A stretch of 64,000 nucleotides of DNA from Micrococcus cohnii. Its GTDB lineage: Bacteria; Actinomycetota; Actinomycetes; Actinomycetales; Micrococcaceae. Below, piece by piece: positions 37,437 through 46,756 of this stretch (position 1 is the first letter of the stretch; each line of letters begins with the position of its first letter). The notes under the pieces are model-generated. The model made no database searches, was not told the origin of the DNA, and was given only the letters and a program-made list of their open reading frames with translations. The DNA is taken from assembly GCF_014205175.1 (NCBI RefSeq), contig NZ_JACHNA010000001.1:682001-746000 (forward strand), in the 5' to 3' direction. The position numbers and the translations under genes are program-made.

Positions 37437-37895
37437 TCAGGCCAGTCCGGCCTGCTCGCGCACGTTCCGCTTGATGCGGCCGAGCATGGCGGTCATGCCG
37501 CGCAGCCGCAGGGGAGTGAGAGCCTTCGCCAGGCCCAGTCGGTTCGGCACATCATCCGGCACGGCCAGCACGTCGGCCACGCTCACCCCGTTCAGGCCCT
37601 GGGCGAGCACCGACGCGAAGCCGCGCGTGGTGGGCGCCTCGGGCGGAGCGGAGACGAACAGGTGCACTGCGGCGTCGGGGCCGGGCTCACCCTCGAGCTC
37701 GACGGCGAGGAACAACGGCGACTGGCACTCGACGACCTGTTCCATCTCGTCTTCGTGCCCGTCATAGCGCTCCGGCAGGGCGGGCAGCTCGTCGGAGAAC
37801 TCCAGCAGCAGCTCGAGGCGCTCCGGGTCGGGCACCTGGGCGAAGTCGTCGACGATCTCTGCCAAAGCGGGGGGAACGGCGGTGTTCTCGGTCAT
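37437..37895 (-). CDS. sufE: SufE-family sulfur acceptor protein
   Basis: This 152-residue protein accepts sulfane sulfur from a cysteine desulfurase for Fe-S assembly. The acceptor Cys is in EQVVECQSPLFL (C57), and the pattern ALPERYDGHEDEMEQV is typical of SufE. Actinobacterial sufE genes often sit beside a rhodanese-type sulfurtransferase; here that gene (39516-40424) is close by but separated by a transporter on the other strand. Confidence 0.9.
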   Translation of the reverse strand: MTENTAVPPALAEIVDDFAQVPDPERLELLLEFSDELPALPERYDGHEDEMEQVVECQSPLFLAVELEGEPGPDAAVHLFVSAPPEAPTTRGFASVLAQGLNGVSVADVLAVPDDVPNRLGLAKALTPLRLRGMTAMLGRIKRNVREQAGLA

Positions 37896-37993
37896 GCGGT
37901 CCAGTCTAGTGATGTCCCTGCGGCTGCCGCTCCACGCCGTGCACCCCTGACGGTGTGTCCGTCACGACACGGAGCGCCCCGACACGTCGTGAG

Positions 37994-38024
37994 TTGTCCA
38001 ACAATGTGTGACTCGCCCTAGACT
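37994..38024 (+). promoter_or_regulatory. Candidate leaderless promoter for the transporter gene
   Basis: TTGTCC (37994-37999) and TAGACT (38019-38024) are separated by 19 bp, and the ATG follows seven bases after the -10, so the mRNA would start at or just before the start codon. Confidence 0.5.
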
Positions 38025-38031
38025 GTCCGTC

Positions 38032-39372
38032 ATGCAGATCACAGACGCGCATAGTTCCGGTCATACTCCGGTGAGCGGCCCGCACGAGCGCCGGGACACC
38101 GCGCCGACCGCCGACGGTCCCGCTCGGCCCGACCGCGGGTTCGAACGCAGCTGGGTCATCTCCCTGTTCGGCACGGCCGTGGGCGCGGGTGTGTTGTTCC
38201 TGCCGATCAACGCGGGACTGGGCGGCGTCTGGCCGTTGCTGATCGCCACGGTGCTGATCGGTCCCATGACGTACTTCTCCCACCGCGCCCTCTCGCGCTT
38301 CGTCTGCGCCGATCCGAAGCCCGGTGAAGACATCACCGCGGTGGCCCGGCGCGCGTTCGGGCCCGGTGCCGGCGCGGCGATCACCATCCTGTACTTCTTC
38401 GCGGTCTACCCGATCGTCCTCATCTACGGCGTCTCCATCACGAACACCGTCGAGTCGCTGCTCGTGAACCAGCTAGAGATCCCCGCGCCGCCGCGCGCCC
38501 TGCTTTCCTTCGTGCTGATCGGCCTGATGATGGCCGTCATGCTCACGGGGCAGAAACTGATGCTTCGCATCACGAGCCTGCTGGTCTATCCGCTCATCGC
38601 GATCCTGTTCGCCATGAGCGTCTACCTGATCCCGTCGTGGGACGTCGGCGCGCTCTTCGGCTCGCAGACGCCCGAGCTCGGCCAGATCCTGATGTCGGTG
38701 TGGCTCGTCATCCCCGTGCTCGTCTTCGCGTTCAACCACTCGCCGGCCATCTCGCAGTTCTCGCTGGCCATGAAGCGCCACTACGCCGGACAGGCCGCGA
38801 CCCGCGCCTCGCACGTGCTGGTGCGCACCACCGCTCTGCTCGTCGTGTTCACGATGTTCTTCGTGTGGTCCTGCGTGCTGGCGCTCGGCGCCGACGGGAT
38901 GGCCGAGGCCAAGGCGGCCAATCTGCCGGTGCTGTCCTATCTGGCCAACGTCCACGACGCTCCGGTGATCGCTCTGCTGGGTCCGATCGTCGCGATCCTG
39001 GCGATCATCTCCTCGTTCTTCGGCCACTACCTCGGCGCGGCCGAGGGTGCGGCCGGCATCGTGCGCTCCCTGGTCGACCGGGACGGCTCGAAGATCAGCG
39101 ACAAGGCCCTGAACGCGGCGATCGCCGCCTTCATCTTCCTCACGACGTGGGTCGTGGCGATCGTGAACCCCCAGGTGCTCACGCTCATCGAGACCATCGC
39201 CGGGCCGATCATCGCGGTGATCCTGTACCTGATGCCGATGTACGCCATGCACCGCCTCGAAGCGCTCGCGCCGTATCGTCGGCAGGCCTCGAACGTCTTC
39301 GTCGTGATCGCGGGCCTGGTGGCCGTCAGCGGCATCGTCTACGGCGTGGTGCAGACCCTGACGGGAGCCTGA
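38032..39372 (+). CDS. Amino-acid:proton symporter, HAAAP (SdaC/TdcC) type
   Basis: This 446-residue membrane protein has about 11 transmembrane helices. The first, WVISLFGTAVGAGVLFLPINAG, matches the HAAAP-family serine/threonine importers SdaC and TdcC, as does FAFNHSPAISQFSLAMKRHY. It probably takes up serine or threonine with protons. The hydrophilic N-terminus (about 35 residues) is longer than usual. The ATG at 38032 is preferred over an upstream GTG (38008) because a TAGACT -10 element lies between them, which would make the transcript leaderless. No serine dehydratase gene is adjacent. Confidence 0.88.
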   Translation: MQITDAHSSGHTPVSGPHERRDTAPTADGPARPDRGFERSWVISLFGTAVGAGVLFLPINAGLGGVWPLLIATVLIGPMTYFSHRALSRFVCADPKPGEDITAVARRAFGPGAGAAITILYFFAVYPIVLIYGVSITNTVESLLVNQLEIPAPPRALLSFVLIGLMMAVMLTGQKLMLRITSLLVYPLIAILFAMSVYLIPSWDVGALFGSQTPELGQILMSVWLVIPVLVFAFNHSPAISQFSLAMKRHYAGQAATRASHVLVRTTALLVVFTMFFVWSCVLALGADGMAEAKAANLPVLSYLANVHDAPVIALLGPIVAILAIISSFFGHYLGAAEGAAGIVRSLVDRDGSKISDKALNAAIAAFIFLTTWVVAIVNPQVLTLIETIAGPIIAVILYLMPMYAMHRLEALAPYRRQASNVFVVIAGLVAVSGIVYGVVQTLTGA

Positions 39373-39440
39373 GCGGCCACGCCCCGGTCGCAGGACGGGG
39401 CGCACGCCCGGCCGCCGCAGAGGAACGGTCGGGAACACAC

Positions 39441-39476
39441 GCAGGGCCGGCACCCTCCACGGGGTGCCGGCCCTGC
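39441..39476. terminator. Perfect 15-bp terminator between convergent genes
   Basis: GCAGGGCCGGCACCC and GGGTGCCGGCCCTGC pair across a 6-nt loop, between the transporter and the sulfurtransferase. Confidence 0.75.
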
Positions 39477-39515
39477 GGGTCCAGCTGCTGCGGCAGCGGG
39501 CGGGTGCTGCGCGCG

Positions 39516-40424
39516 TCAGCGCTGCGGCGCCTGGCCCGGCTGCTCGCCGACCGCGATGGGCAGTCGCACGCCGTTGCCCCACTCGGTCCACGAGCCGTCG
39601 TAGTTGCGGACGTTCTCGTAACCGAGCAGGTACTTGAGCACGAACCACGTGTGCGAGGACCGCTCGCCGATGCGGCAGTACGCGATCACCTGGTCGGTCG
39701 AGCCCAGGCCGGCCTGGTCGCGGTAGATGGCCTCAAGCTCGGCGCGGGACTTGAAGGTGTTGTCCTCGTTAGCCGCCTTCGCCCACGGCACGGAGGCGGC
39801 GGTCGGGATGTGCCCGCCGCGCAGGGTGCCCTCCTGCGGGTAGCCGTCCATGTGGGTGGTCTCGCCGGTGTACTCCTTGGGGGAGCGCACGTCGACCAGG
39901 GGAGTGGTGCCGATCGCCGCCAGCACGTCCTCGCGCGCGGCGCGGTCGGTCGAATCGTCGCGCTGCACCACGGGGTACTCGGCGGCGGAGACCTCGGGCA
40001 CATCGCGGGTGGTCTCTCGGCCCTCAGCGATCCACTTGTCCCGGCCACCGTCCATCAGGCGCACATCCTGGTGGCCGTACAGCGTGAACACCCACAGCGC
40101 GTAGGCGGCCCACCAGTTCGACTTGTCGCCGTAGATGACCACGGTGGTGTCGCGGCCGATGCCCTTGGAGCCGGCCAGCGCGGCGAAGTCCTCCGCGTCA
40201 ACGAAGTCACGGGTGACCGGGTCGTTCAGCTCGGTGTGCCAGTCGATCTTCACGGCCCCGGGGATGTGGCCGGTCGAGTAGAGCAGGGTGTCCTCGTTCG
40301 ACTCCAGGACGACGACGCCGTCATCGCCGATGTGGTCGGCGACCCACTGCGTCGACACGAGCTTCTCGGGATGGGCGTACTGCGAGAAGTCGGGCTGGGT
40401 GAACTCGGCGTTGGTCTCGGTCAT
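39516..40424 (-). CDS. sseA: Two-domain rhodanese sulfurtransferase (SseA/CysA2 type)
   Basis: This 302-residue enzyme transfers sulfane sulfur, for example from thiosulfate or 3-mercaptopyruvate, to acceptors. It has two rhodanese domains: the first with [25 protein letters not shown], the second ending in the active loop [14 protein letters not shown], whose Cys carries the persulfide. CRIGERS is the thiosulfate-type loop. SufE nearby is a probable partner in sulfur handling. Confidence 0.92.
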   Translation of the reverse strand: MTETNAEFTQPDFSQYAHPEKLVSTQWVADHIGDDGVVVLESNEDTLLYSTGHIPGAVKIDWHTELNDPVTRDFVDAEDFAALAGSKGIGRDTTVVIYGDKSNWWAAYALWVFTLYGHQDVRLMDGGRDKWIAEGRETTRDVPEVSAAEYPVVQRDDSTDRAAREDVLAAIGTTPLVDVRSPKEYTGETTHMDGYPQEGTLRGGHIPTAASVPWAKAANEDNTFKSRAELEAIYRDQAGLGSTDQVIAYCRIGERSSHTWFVLKYLLGYENVRNYDGSWTEWGNGVRLPIAVGEQPGQAPQR

Positions 40425-40621
40425 GATGTTCCACCTCTCGGTCGGGGCGCGGGGCGCCGGCGATGCGGACGACCGTCCGGCCGTACTCCGTTGCTCAGAT
40501 TACGCCACACGTATGCGACGTAATGGGGTAGGGGGGCCTAAGACCGGGGCCACTGTGTCCTTGTATGACGGGCGGTACAGTGAACCGGTATCCACACCCC
40601 GCACAAGGACGGAGTCAGTAC

Positions 40622-41677
40622 GTGACCCAGACTGTTCGCCTCTCGGAGCGTTCCCCGCAGGTGTCGGCAGACGAGCTGCTGGCCGGGTTCCATCCCTCCT
40701 ACCGTTTCGGTGAGGTGTCCTTCGACACCTATATCCCGGATCCGGCGCATCCCTCGCAGCGCGAGGCCGTCGAGCGGTTGCGGGCGTTCAGCGGGGCGCT
40801 GGCCGGTCGCGGCGGCTCCGGGGGCCTGTTCGGCGGTCTGTTCGGTGGGAAGAAGCGGTCGACGCAGCCGGCCGGGATCTATCTGGACGGCGGCTTCGGC
40901 GTCGGCAAGACCCACCTGCTGGCCTCCACCTGGCATGCCGCGCCGGGGCCCAAGGCGTTCGGCACGTTCGTCGAGTACACGAACCTCGTCGGTGCGCTCT
41001 CGTTCCGCAAGACCGTCGACGTGCTCAAGGAGTACACGCTGGTGTGCATCGACGAGTTCGAGCTCGACGATCCGGGCGACACCGTGCTCATGTCGCGCCT
41101 GATGCGCGAGCTGGCGGACGCCGGCGTGCGCCTGGTGGCCACCTCGAACACCCTGCCCGGGTCGCTGGGCGAGGGGCGATTCGCCGCGCAGGACTTCAAA
41201 CGCGAGATCCAGGTCCTCTCCGACCAGTTCGAGGTCATCCGGGTGGACGGTGAGGACTACCGGCACCGCGATCTCGATGCCCCGCCGGCCCCGTTGCCCG
41301 ACGAGGAGGTCGTGGCCACCGCCCGGCGCAGCGTCCCGGACGCGGGTGTGCTGGCGGTCGACGACTTCGCGGATCTGACCGCCATGCTCTCCCGTGTACA
41401 CCCCTCGCGCTACCGCGAGCTGGTCAAGGACGTGGACGTCATCGCCCTGCACGATGTGCATACGATCACCGAACAGGCCACTGCGCTGCGTTTCGTCGTG
41501 TTCGCCGACCGCCTCTACGACAAGGACGTCCCCGTGGTGGCCTCCGGCGTTCCCTTCGACCAGCTGTTCACGAGCGAGATGATGCACGGCGGGTACATGA
41601 AGAAGTACTTCCGCACCGTGTCCCGAATGACCGCGCTGGTGCGTGAGGGACAGCTCGGCGTCGCCGAGGAGAAGTGA
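40622..41677 (+). CDS. zapE: ZapE / AFG1-like ATPase
   Basis: This 351-residue P-loop ATPase of the AFG1/ZapE family has Walker A GGFGVGKTHLL, Walker B LVCIDEFELDD and sensor VATSNTLP. In Proteobacteria ZapE modulates the Z-ring; in actinobacteria the role is not established. A Gly/Phe-rich insert (GGSGGLFGGLFGGKK) precedes Walker A. The start is GTG at 40622 with GGAG nine bases upstream. Confidence 0.88.
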   Translation: MTQTVRLSERSPQVSADELLAGFHPSYRFGEVSFDTYIPDPAHPSQREAVERLRAFSGALAGRGGSGGLFGGLFGGKKRSTQPAGIYLDGGFGVGKTHLLASTWHAAPGPKAFGTFVEYTNLVGALSFRKTVDVLKEYTLVCIDEFELDDPGDTVLMSRLMRELADAGVRLVATSNTLPGSLGEGRFAAQDFKREIQVLSDQFEVIRVDGEDYRHRDLDAPPAPLPDEEVVATARRSVPDAGVLAVDDFADLTAMLSRVHPSRYRELVKDVDVIALHDVHTITEQATALRFVVFADRLYDKDVPVVASGVPFDQLFTSEMMHGGYMKKYFRTVSRMTALVREGQLGVAEEK

Positions 41678-41683
41678 ACGACG

Positions 41684-41724
41684 AAGGGGCCGGGCCTCGT
41701 CATGGCGACGAGACCCGGCCCCTT
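41684..41724. terminator. Long hairpin terminator after zapE
   Basis: AAGGGGCCGGGCCTCGTC pairs with GACGAGACCCGGCCCCTT (one mismatch, 5-nt loop), just after the zapE stop and 7 bp from the end of the last tRNA gene on the other strand; it may stop transcription from both sides. Confidence 0.75.
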
Positions 41725-41730
41725 GCTCGG

Positions 41731-41804
41731 AGCGGATGACGAGATTCGAACTCGCGACCTCCACCATGGCAAGGTGGCGCTCTAGCCAGCTGAGCTACAT
41801 CCGC
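41731..41804 (-). tRNA. tRNA-Gly (GCC), copy 2
   Basis: The sequence folds as a 74-nt tRNA with acceptor GCGGATG/CATCCGC, anticodon loop TTGCCAT (anticodon GCC) and T-loop GTTCGAAT. CCA is not encoded. It is identical to the copy at 42069-42142 and is the last gene of the four-tRNA cluster. Confidence 0.97.
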
Positions 41805-41845
41805 GTATTCACTTGTGGGCGTCTCCACCGAGGGGAGACGGTCCG

Positions 41846-41917
41846 TGCGCGATACTGGGTTCGAACCAGTGACCTCTTCCGTGTCAGGGAAGCGCGCTAC
41901 CGCTGCGCCAATCGCGC
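41846..41917 (-). tRNA. tRNA-Val (GAC)
   Basis: The sequence folds as a 72-nt tRNA with acceptor GCGCGAT/ATCGCGC and anticodon loop CTGACAC (anticodon GAC). CCA is not encoded. It lies between tRNA-Cys and tRNA-Gly copy 2. Confidence 0.97.
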
Positions 41918-41977
41918 TCATCAACACCGAGGTGCCGACAAACTGTGCAACACCGCTCATCTCTGGCGGGCCGTGCG

Positions 41978-42048
41978 AGGTCGGGACGGGATTCGAACCC
42001 GCGTATACGGCTTTGCAGGCCGCTGCCTCGCCTCTCGGCCACCCGACC
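41978..42048 (-). tRNA. tRNA-Cys (GCA)
   Basis: The sequence folds as a 71-nt tRNA with acceptor GGTCGGG/CCCGACC and anticodon loop CTGCAAA (anticodon GCA). CCA is not encoded. The Gly-Cys-Val order is common in actinobacteria. Confidence 0.97.
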
Positions 42049-42068
42049 AGGGGTGAAAAGGTATTGCG

Positions 42069-42142
42069 AGCGGATGACGAGATTCGAACTCGCGACCTCC
42101 ACCATGGCAAGGTGGCGCTCTAGCCAGCTGAGCTACATCCGC
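42069..42142 (-). tRNA. tRNA-Gly (GCC), copy 1
   Basis: This is the first gene of the cluster in its direction of transcription: 74 nt, anticodon GCC, identical to the copy at 41731-41804. Confidence 0.97.
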
Positions 42143-42229
42143 GTGTCAGATGCGTTCTGCGTATCTCGCCTCTCGGCGTGATCTCGACCTCCCGGCCGAA
42201 CCGCTTCCCGCGATTTCCAACGAGAAAGA

Positions 42230-42259
42230 ACTCTAGACCATGTCCAGAGCGAGTGCCAA
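42230..42259 (-). promoter_or_regulatory. Promoter of the tRNA cluster
   Basis: On the minus strand TTGGCA, an 18-bp spacer and TAGAGT form a good sigma-70-type promoter about 85 bp before the first tRNA-Gly. It is the best -35/-10 pair seen in this window. Confidence 0.6.
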
Positions 42260-42301
42260 ATCGAGCGTCGCCAGTCCGCGTCTTTGCCAGAATGACGTGC
42301 C

Positions 42302-43264
42302 ATGACCCAGCCACGACTCGCCCACGCCACGGACCGCGGCCGCATGTACGCCCGACGGGTCGGAGGCGAACCGCAGGTCCCCTCGATCACCACGGTGATC
42401 GGCGTCGAGCGCCCCGACCTCGACGGCTGGGTGGGGTGGATGGCGGCCAGTGCCGCTGTCAATGACCCGCGCCTGCCCGAGGCCGTGGGCTCCTCCGGTC
42501 GGCTGCGGCAGATCGCACGCTCCGCGGCGGACGCGGCCGCGGCCTACCGCGATCAGGCCGCCGAGCGAGGTGACCGCGTACACGACTACGCCGAGCAGGT
42601 CTCGCTGCGCCATCTCGGGCGACCGCACCGCATGGCCGAGGCGCGTCAGGCGCTGCTGCACCACGGGGAGGGGGCTTATGCGGACCGTTTCGACGAGTGG
42701 TGGGACCTCTATGGCGTCGAACCCCTCGCGGCCGAAGTGACGGTGTGGAACCACTCCGTGGGCTACGCCGGCACCTTGGACCTGGTGGCGCGCATCGGCG
42801 GACGACTGTGCCTGATCGACTTCAAGACCAAGACGACCGGCCGCGACGGACGCGTGAAGCCGCTCGATGCGAAGGTCGTCATGCAGCTGGTGGCCGGCCT
42901 CAAAGCGGAGGAGTCACTCGTCGACGCGGAGGCCGGCACGTGGGAGCCGTGGGCGCACGGCGGCGCGCAGATGCTGCTCGGCGTCGCCCTGGGCGAGACC
43001 GAGGTCGCGGTCCACCAGGCCAATCCCGCCGTCCTGAAGCAGCACTGGCACAAGTTCTGGGCGCTGCGGCAGGTGTGGAAGCATCAGGAGCAGACCGTTC
43101 AGGCGGGCCCGGCGCTCGGCATCATCGGTCCGCCGCCGACGACCGTCGCCGCGTCGGAGAGCTCGACGTCTGCGTCCGGTTCACCGGCGCCGACGAGTCC
43201 GGCCGATCCGGGCGCCGCGACCGTCGCCTCCGGCTCACCCGAGTCCGCACCGCAGGAAGGATGA
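42302..43264 (+). CDS. PD-(D/E)XK nuclease-like protein
   Basis: This 320-residue protein has GYAGTLDLVARIGGRLCLIDFKTKT at about 157-181. That is the D-x(n)-(D/E)-x-K core of the PD-(D/E)XK (RecB/Cas4-like) nuclease superfamily, with Asp in GTLD and Asp-x-Lys in LIDFKTKT. It has one cysteine, so no Cas4-type iron-sulfur cluster. The N-terminal 45 residues include PSITTVIG, as in phage and RecB-like exonucleases. The C-terminal 50 residues are Ser/Pro/Ala-rich. It may cut or bind DNA ends; no partner helicase is adjacent. Its stop overlaps fmt. Confidence 0.7.
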   Translation: MTQPRLAHATDRGRMYARRVGGEPQVPSITTVIGVERPDLDGWVGWMAASAAVNDPRLPEAVGSSGRLRQIARSAADAAAAYRDQAAERGDRVHDYAEQVSLRHLGRPHRMAEARQALLHHGEGAYADRFDEWWDLYGVEPLAAEVTVWNHSVGYAGTLDLVARIGGRLCLIDFKTKTTGRDGRVKPLDAKVVMQLVAGLKAEESLVDAEAGTWEPWAHGGAQMLLGVALGETEVAVHQANPAVLKQHWHKFWALRQVWKHQEQTVQAGPALGIIGPPPTTVAASESSTSASGSPAPTSPADPGAATVASGSPESAPQEG

Positions 43265-44343
43265 CCACACCCATGCCCGAGACTGATTCGGCACCGCTGC
43301 GCGTGCTCGTGGCCGGCACCCCCGAGGTGGCCGTGCCGGTGCTCGAGGCCGTCGCCGACTCCCGGCACGAGCTCGTCGGCGTTCTCACCCGCCCCGACGC
43401 CCCGCGGGGCAGACGCCGGGTGCTCACCCCCTCACCCGTCGCGGCACGCGCCGAGCAGCTCGGTGTGGAGACGGTCAAAGCCGCCCGCCTTCGCGGCGAC
43501 GGCTCGGCCTCGGCCGTCGAACGGCTCCGAGAGATCACCCCCGACGTCGTGCTGGTCGTGGCCTATGGCGCCCTGGTGCCCGCTGACCTGCTGAGGCTGC
43601 CGCGTCTGGGCTGGCTGAACCTGCACTTCTCGGCGTTGCCGGCCTATCGCGGCGCTTCCCCCGTGCAGCACGCCGTGATGTCCGGGGAGGAGAGCATCGA
43701 CGCGGTCGTGTTCCAGATCGAGCAGGGTCTGGACACCGGCCCGGTCTTTGGCCGGGTCAGCCGGCCGATCGCGCCCGGGGAGACCGCCGGAGAGATTCTC
43801 ACGGACCTGGCCGTCGCGGGGGCCCCGCTGTGCACGCGTGTGCTCGACGAGCTGGCCGACGGCACAGCCCAGGCCGCGCCGCAGGTCGGAGAGCCGAGCC
43901 ATGCACCGAAGTTGACCCACCTCGACGGTCTGATCGACCCGTCGGGGGAGGCGCACCGCGTGGCCGCGCACGCCAACGGGGTGACACCCGAGCCCGGCGC
44001 CTGGGGCTGGCTCGCCACCGACGCGCCGGACGCGGAGCCGACCCGCTTCACGCTCGTCGGCGCCCACCCCGTGAGCGAGGACGAGCTGCCGGACTCGGTG
44101 CGCAGCGCCGCGACGGGTGCGCTCGAGGTGGCGGCCGCACGGACCTGGCTGCGGACGGGGACCGGGGCCCTGCGCTTGGACCGGGTCAAGCCCGCCGGCA
44201 AGAAGCTGATGCCGGCCCGCGATTGGGCCAACGGCCGTCCTGCGGGAGCCCGGCTGCTCTGCGGCGACGAGCTCGCCGATCGCCGGGGAGCCACCGACGG
44301 CGCCGCCACCGACGGACCCAGCGAGGAGACCAGACGCGCATGA
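43261..44343 (+). CDS. fmt: Methionyl-tRNA formyltransferase
   Basis: This enzyme of about 360 residues formylates initiator Met-tRNA using 10-formyl-tetrahydrofolate. The start RVLVAGTPEVAVPVLEA and the active site NLHFSALPAYRGASPVQHA (Asn, His) and GLDTGPVFGR (Asp) are typical. The C-terminal OB domain carries ALRLDRVKPAGKKLM. The ATG at 43261 overlaps the previous stop (ATGA); an in-frame ATG at 43273 is an equal alternative because AGGAAGG lies 3 or 12 bases away, respectively. A disordered tail (ATDGAATDGPSEE) ends it. It is coupled to rsmB. Confidence 0.94.
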   Translation: MTTPMPETDSAPLRVLVAGTPEVAVPVLEAVADSRHELVGVLTRPDAPRGRRRVLTPSPVAARAEQLGVETVKAARLRGDGSASAVERLREITPDVVLVVAYGALVPADLLRLPRLGWLNLHFSALPAYRGASPVQHAVMSGEESIDAVVFQIEQGLDTGPVFGRVSRPIAPGETAGEILTDLAVAGAPLCTRVLDELADGTAQAAPQVGEPSHAPKLTHLDGLIDPSGEAHRVAAHANGVTPEPGAWGWLATDAPDAEPTRFTLVGAHPVSEDELPDSVRSAATGALEVAAARTWLRTGTGALRLDRVKPAGKKLMPARDWANGRPAGARLLCGDELADRRGATDGAATDGPSEETRRA

Positions 44344-46037
44344 GCAAGCACACGAACAGACGAGCCGGTCGCTCCGGCGACGCGAACCGAGACCGCCCCG
44401 CCGGCGGCAGTGGCTCGACGGGTCGGCCGAGCGGCCCGCGGCGCCAGGACAACCGCGATGCCTCTGGCCGCACCCGCAACCGTGGCCGCTCGGGTCAGGG
44501 CCGGAGGTACTCGGCCTCCGCGCCCTCCCAGCGCAGTCGTCGAGCCGACCCGGCACGACTCGTGGCCTACGAGGTGGTTCGCGCCGTCCACGCCGAGGAC
44601 GCCTATGCGAACCTCGTGCTGCCCCCGCGCCTGCAGCGTCGTCGGCTGGACCGTCGCGACGCCGGGTTCGCGACCGAGCTCACCTACGGGACCCTGCGCG
44701 GGATCGGGCTGTACGACGCGGTGCTCGCCGAGTGCGTCGACCGCCCGCTGGCCGAGCTCGATCCGCCCGTGCTGGACGCGTTGCGCCTGGGAGCCCACCA
44801 GCTGCTCGGCATGCGCGTGCCGGCACACGCCGCCCTGGACGCCACCGTGGCCCTCGTGCGTGAGCAGATCGGCGCCGGTCCCTCCGGGTTCGTCAACGCC
44901 GTGCTGCGCCGGGTGAGCGAGCGGGACCGCGAGGAGTGGACCGAGACGGTCGCCCCCGCGTCCGGAACAGACGACGCGCTCGCGGTGCGCTACTCGCATC
45001 CGGCCTGGATCGTTCGGGCCCTGCGTCAGGCCCTGGTCGCGCACGGTGCGGACGCCGCGAGCCTGCCCGCGCTGCTCGAGGCCGACAACGCGGCGCCGGT
45101 CCTCAATCTGGTGGCCCTGCCCGGGCTGGGGGAGCTGTCCCCGGTGCTCGAGGCCGGGGCCGAGCCGAGCCCGATCGGCCCGGACGCGGCGCTGTACTCC
45201 GGCGGCGACGCGGCCCGCCTGCCCGGCGTCGAGGCCGGGACCGTCCGGGTGCAGGACGTCGGCTCGCAGCTGACGGCCCGCGCGCTCGCGGCCGTCCCCC
45301 TCAGCGCGCCGGGGGACACCGCTGCGGGGCAGGACGCCGCACCGGCCGGGCACGCAGGCCGGCCCGGCCCGGATGGTCCGAGCGAGCACTGGCTGGACCT
45401 GTGCGCCGGCCCCGGCGGCAAGGCCGCGCTGCTCGGCGCGTTGGCGGCCCAGCGGGGAGCGCGGTTGACGGCGAACGAGGTCTCTGAGCACCGCGCTCGT
45501 CTGGTCGAGCACGCCCTGACGCCGGTGCCGTCCGGCGTCTGGAGCGTCCGGCACGGCGACGGGCGGCAGGTCGGCGCGGATCAGCCCGGTGCCTTCGACC
45601 GGATCCTCGTCGACGCGCCCTGTACGGGTCTGGGTGCGCTGCGGCGGCGGCCCGAGTCGCGCTGGCGGCGCACCGCCGCAGACCTGGTCGAGCTCACGGA
45701 CCTGCAGGCCCAGCTGCTCGACTCGGCCGTCGCAGCGCTCGCCCCCGGGGGCGTGCTGGCCTATGTGACGTGCTCGCCGCACCCGGCCGAGACGATCATC
45801 CAGGTGCAGGACCTGCTGCACCGGCACGACGGGCTCGAGCAGCTCGACGCGAAGGCGGCGTTGCAGGCGGTCGCGGCCGGTCCGCTGTACCTGCCCGCCA
45901 TAACCTCGGACGCGGCGCCGGGGCGCGGCGGCCCTGAGCGCGTGGCGGACGCCGGTCGGCTCACCGCGCAGCTCTGGCCCCACGAGCACGCCACCGACGC
46001 CATGTTCCTGGCCCTGTTCCGCGCGAGGCGGACATGA
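44340..46037 (+). CDS. rsmB: 16S rRNA m5C967 methyltransferase
   Basis: This 565-residue enzyme methylates cytosine 967 of 16S rRNA. An Arg/Ser/Gly-rich disordered N-terminus (1-70) precedes a NusB-like RNA-binding domain (about 75-205, [13 protein letters not shown]) and the Rossmann methyltransferase with [13 protein letters not shown], motif [10 protein letters not shown] (nucleophile partner Cys) and motif [12 protein letters not shown] (catalytic Cys). The ATG overlaps the fmt stop, and its own stop overlaps rpe, so fmt-rsmB-rpe form an operon. Confidence 0.94.
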   Translation: MSKHTNRRAGRSGDANRDRPAGGSGSTGRPSGPRRQDNRDASGRTRNRGRSGQGRRYSASAPSQRSRRADPARLVAYEVVRAVHAEDAYANLVLPPRLQRRRLDRRDAGFATELTYGTLRGIGLYDAVLAECVDRPLAELDPPVLDALRLGAHQLLGMRVPAHAALDATVALVREQIGAGPSGFVNAVLRRVSERDREEWTETVAPASGTDDALAVRYSHPAWIVRALRQALVAHGADAASLPALLEADNAAPVLNLVALPGLGELSPVLEAGAEPSPIGPDAALYSGGDAARLPGVEAGTVRVQDVGSQLTARALAAVPLSAPGDTAAGQDAAPAGHAGRPGPDGPSEHWLDLCAGPGGKAALLGALAAQRGARLTANEVSEHRARLVEHALTPVPSGVWSVRHGDGRQVGADQPGAFDRILVDAPCTGLGALRRRPESRWRRTAADLVELTDLQAQLLDSAVAALAPGGVLAYVTCSPHPAETIIQVQDLLHRHDGLEQLDAKAALQAVAAGPLYLPAITSDAAPGRGGPERVADAGRLTAQLWPHEHATDAMFLALFRARRT

Positions 46038-46729
46038 GCGTCCGCGCACAGCGTGCCGCGCGGGCCCGCATCCACCCCTCGATTCTGTCGGCGGACTTCG
46101 CGCGGCTGGGCGCCGAGCTCGACCGTGTGCGGTCAGCCGACGCCGTCCACGTCGACGTGATGGACGGGCACTTTGTGCCGAACCTGACTCTCGGCAGGCC
46201 GGTGGTCGAAGCGCTGGCACGCGCCACGACCGCACCCCTGGACGTGCACCTGATGATCGAGGACCCCGACCGGTGGGCCCCCGGGTACGCCGACGCCGGC
46301 GCCGCTTCCGTCACGTTCCACGCGGAGGCGGCGGCTGCACCGGTGCGACTGGCCCGCGAGCTGCGCGCTCGCGGGGCCCAGGCGGGTCTGGCCGTGAACC
46401 CCGCCACCGCGATCGACCCCTGGCTGCCACTGCTGGAGGAGATCGACACGCTTGTGGTGATGAGCGTCGAGCCGGGCTTCGGTGGCCAGGCGTTCCTGGA
46501 CCTGGTGCTGCCGAAGATCCGCGCCGCCCGCCGGGCCATCGACGACACCGGTGCCCGGGTTGCCGTGCAGGTCGACGGAGGAGTCAACGCCGAGACGATC
46601 CGCCGCGCGGCCGAGGCCGGAGCCGACGTGTTCGTGGCCGGCTCCGCCGTCTACGGGGCCGCCGACCCCGAGGCCGCCGTGCTCGCCCTGCGCGAACTCG
46701 CCGACGGGCGTGCCGCACCGTGCAGCTGA
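46034..46729 (+). CDS. rpe: Ribulose-phosphate 3-epimerase
   Basis: This 231-residue TIM-barrel enzyme interconverts ribulose-5-phosphate and xylulose-5-phosphate in the pentose phosphate pathway. Visible metal and catalytic residues are [43 protein letters not shown] and VDGGVNAET. The ATG overlaps the rsmB stop. Its product supplies ribulose-5-phosphate, a riboflavin precursor, and the riboflavin operon follows directly. Confidence 0.95.
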   Translation: MSVRAQRAARARIHPSILSADFARLGAELDRVRSADAVHVDVMDGHFVPNLTLGRPVVEALARATTAPLDVHLMIEDPDRWAPGYADAGAASVTFHAEAAAAPVRLARELRARGAQAGLAVNPATAIDPWLPLLEEIDTLVVMSVEPGFGGQAFLDLVLPKIRAARRAIDDTGARVAVQVDGGVNAETIRRAAEAGADVFVAGSAVYGAADPEAAVLALRELADGRAAPCS

Positions 46730-46756
46730 GGTGGCATACTGACGCCCAAGCAATTT

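Noticed and set aside
41643-42181. Short frames of 60-137 codons across the tRNA cluster
   Set aside because: They read through four well-folded tRNA genes on the minus strand.
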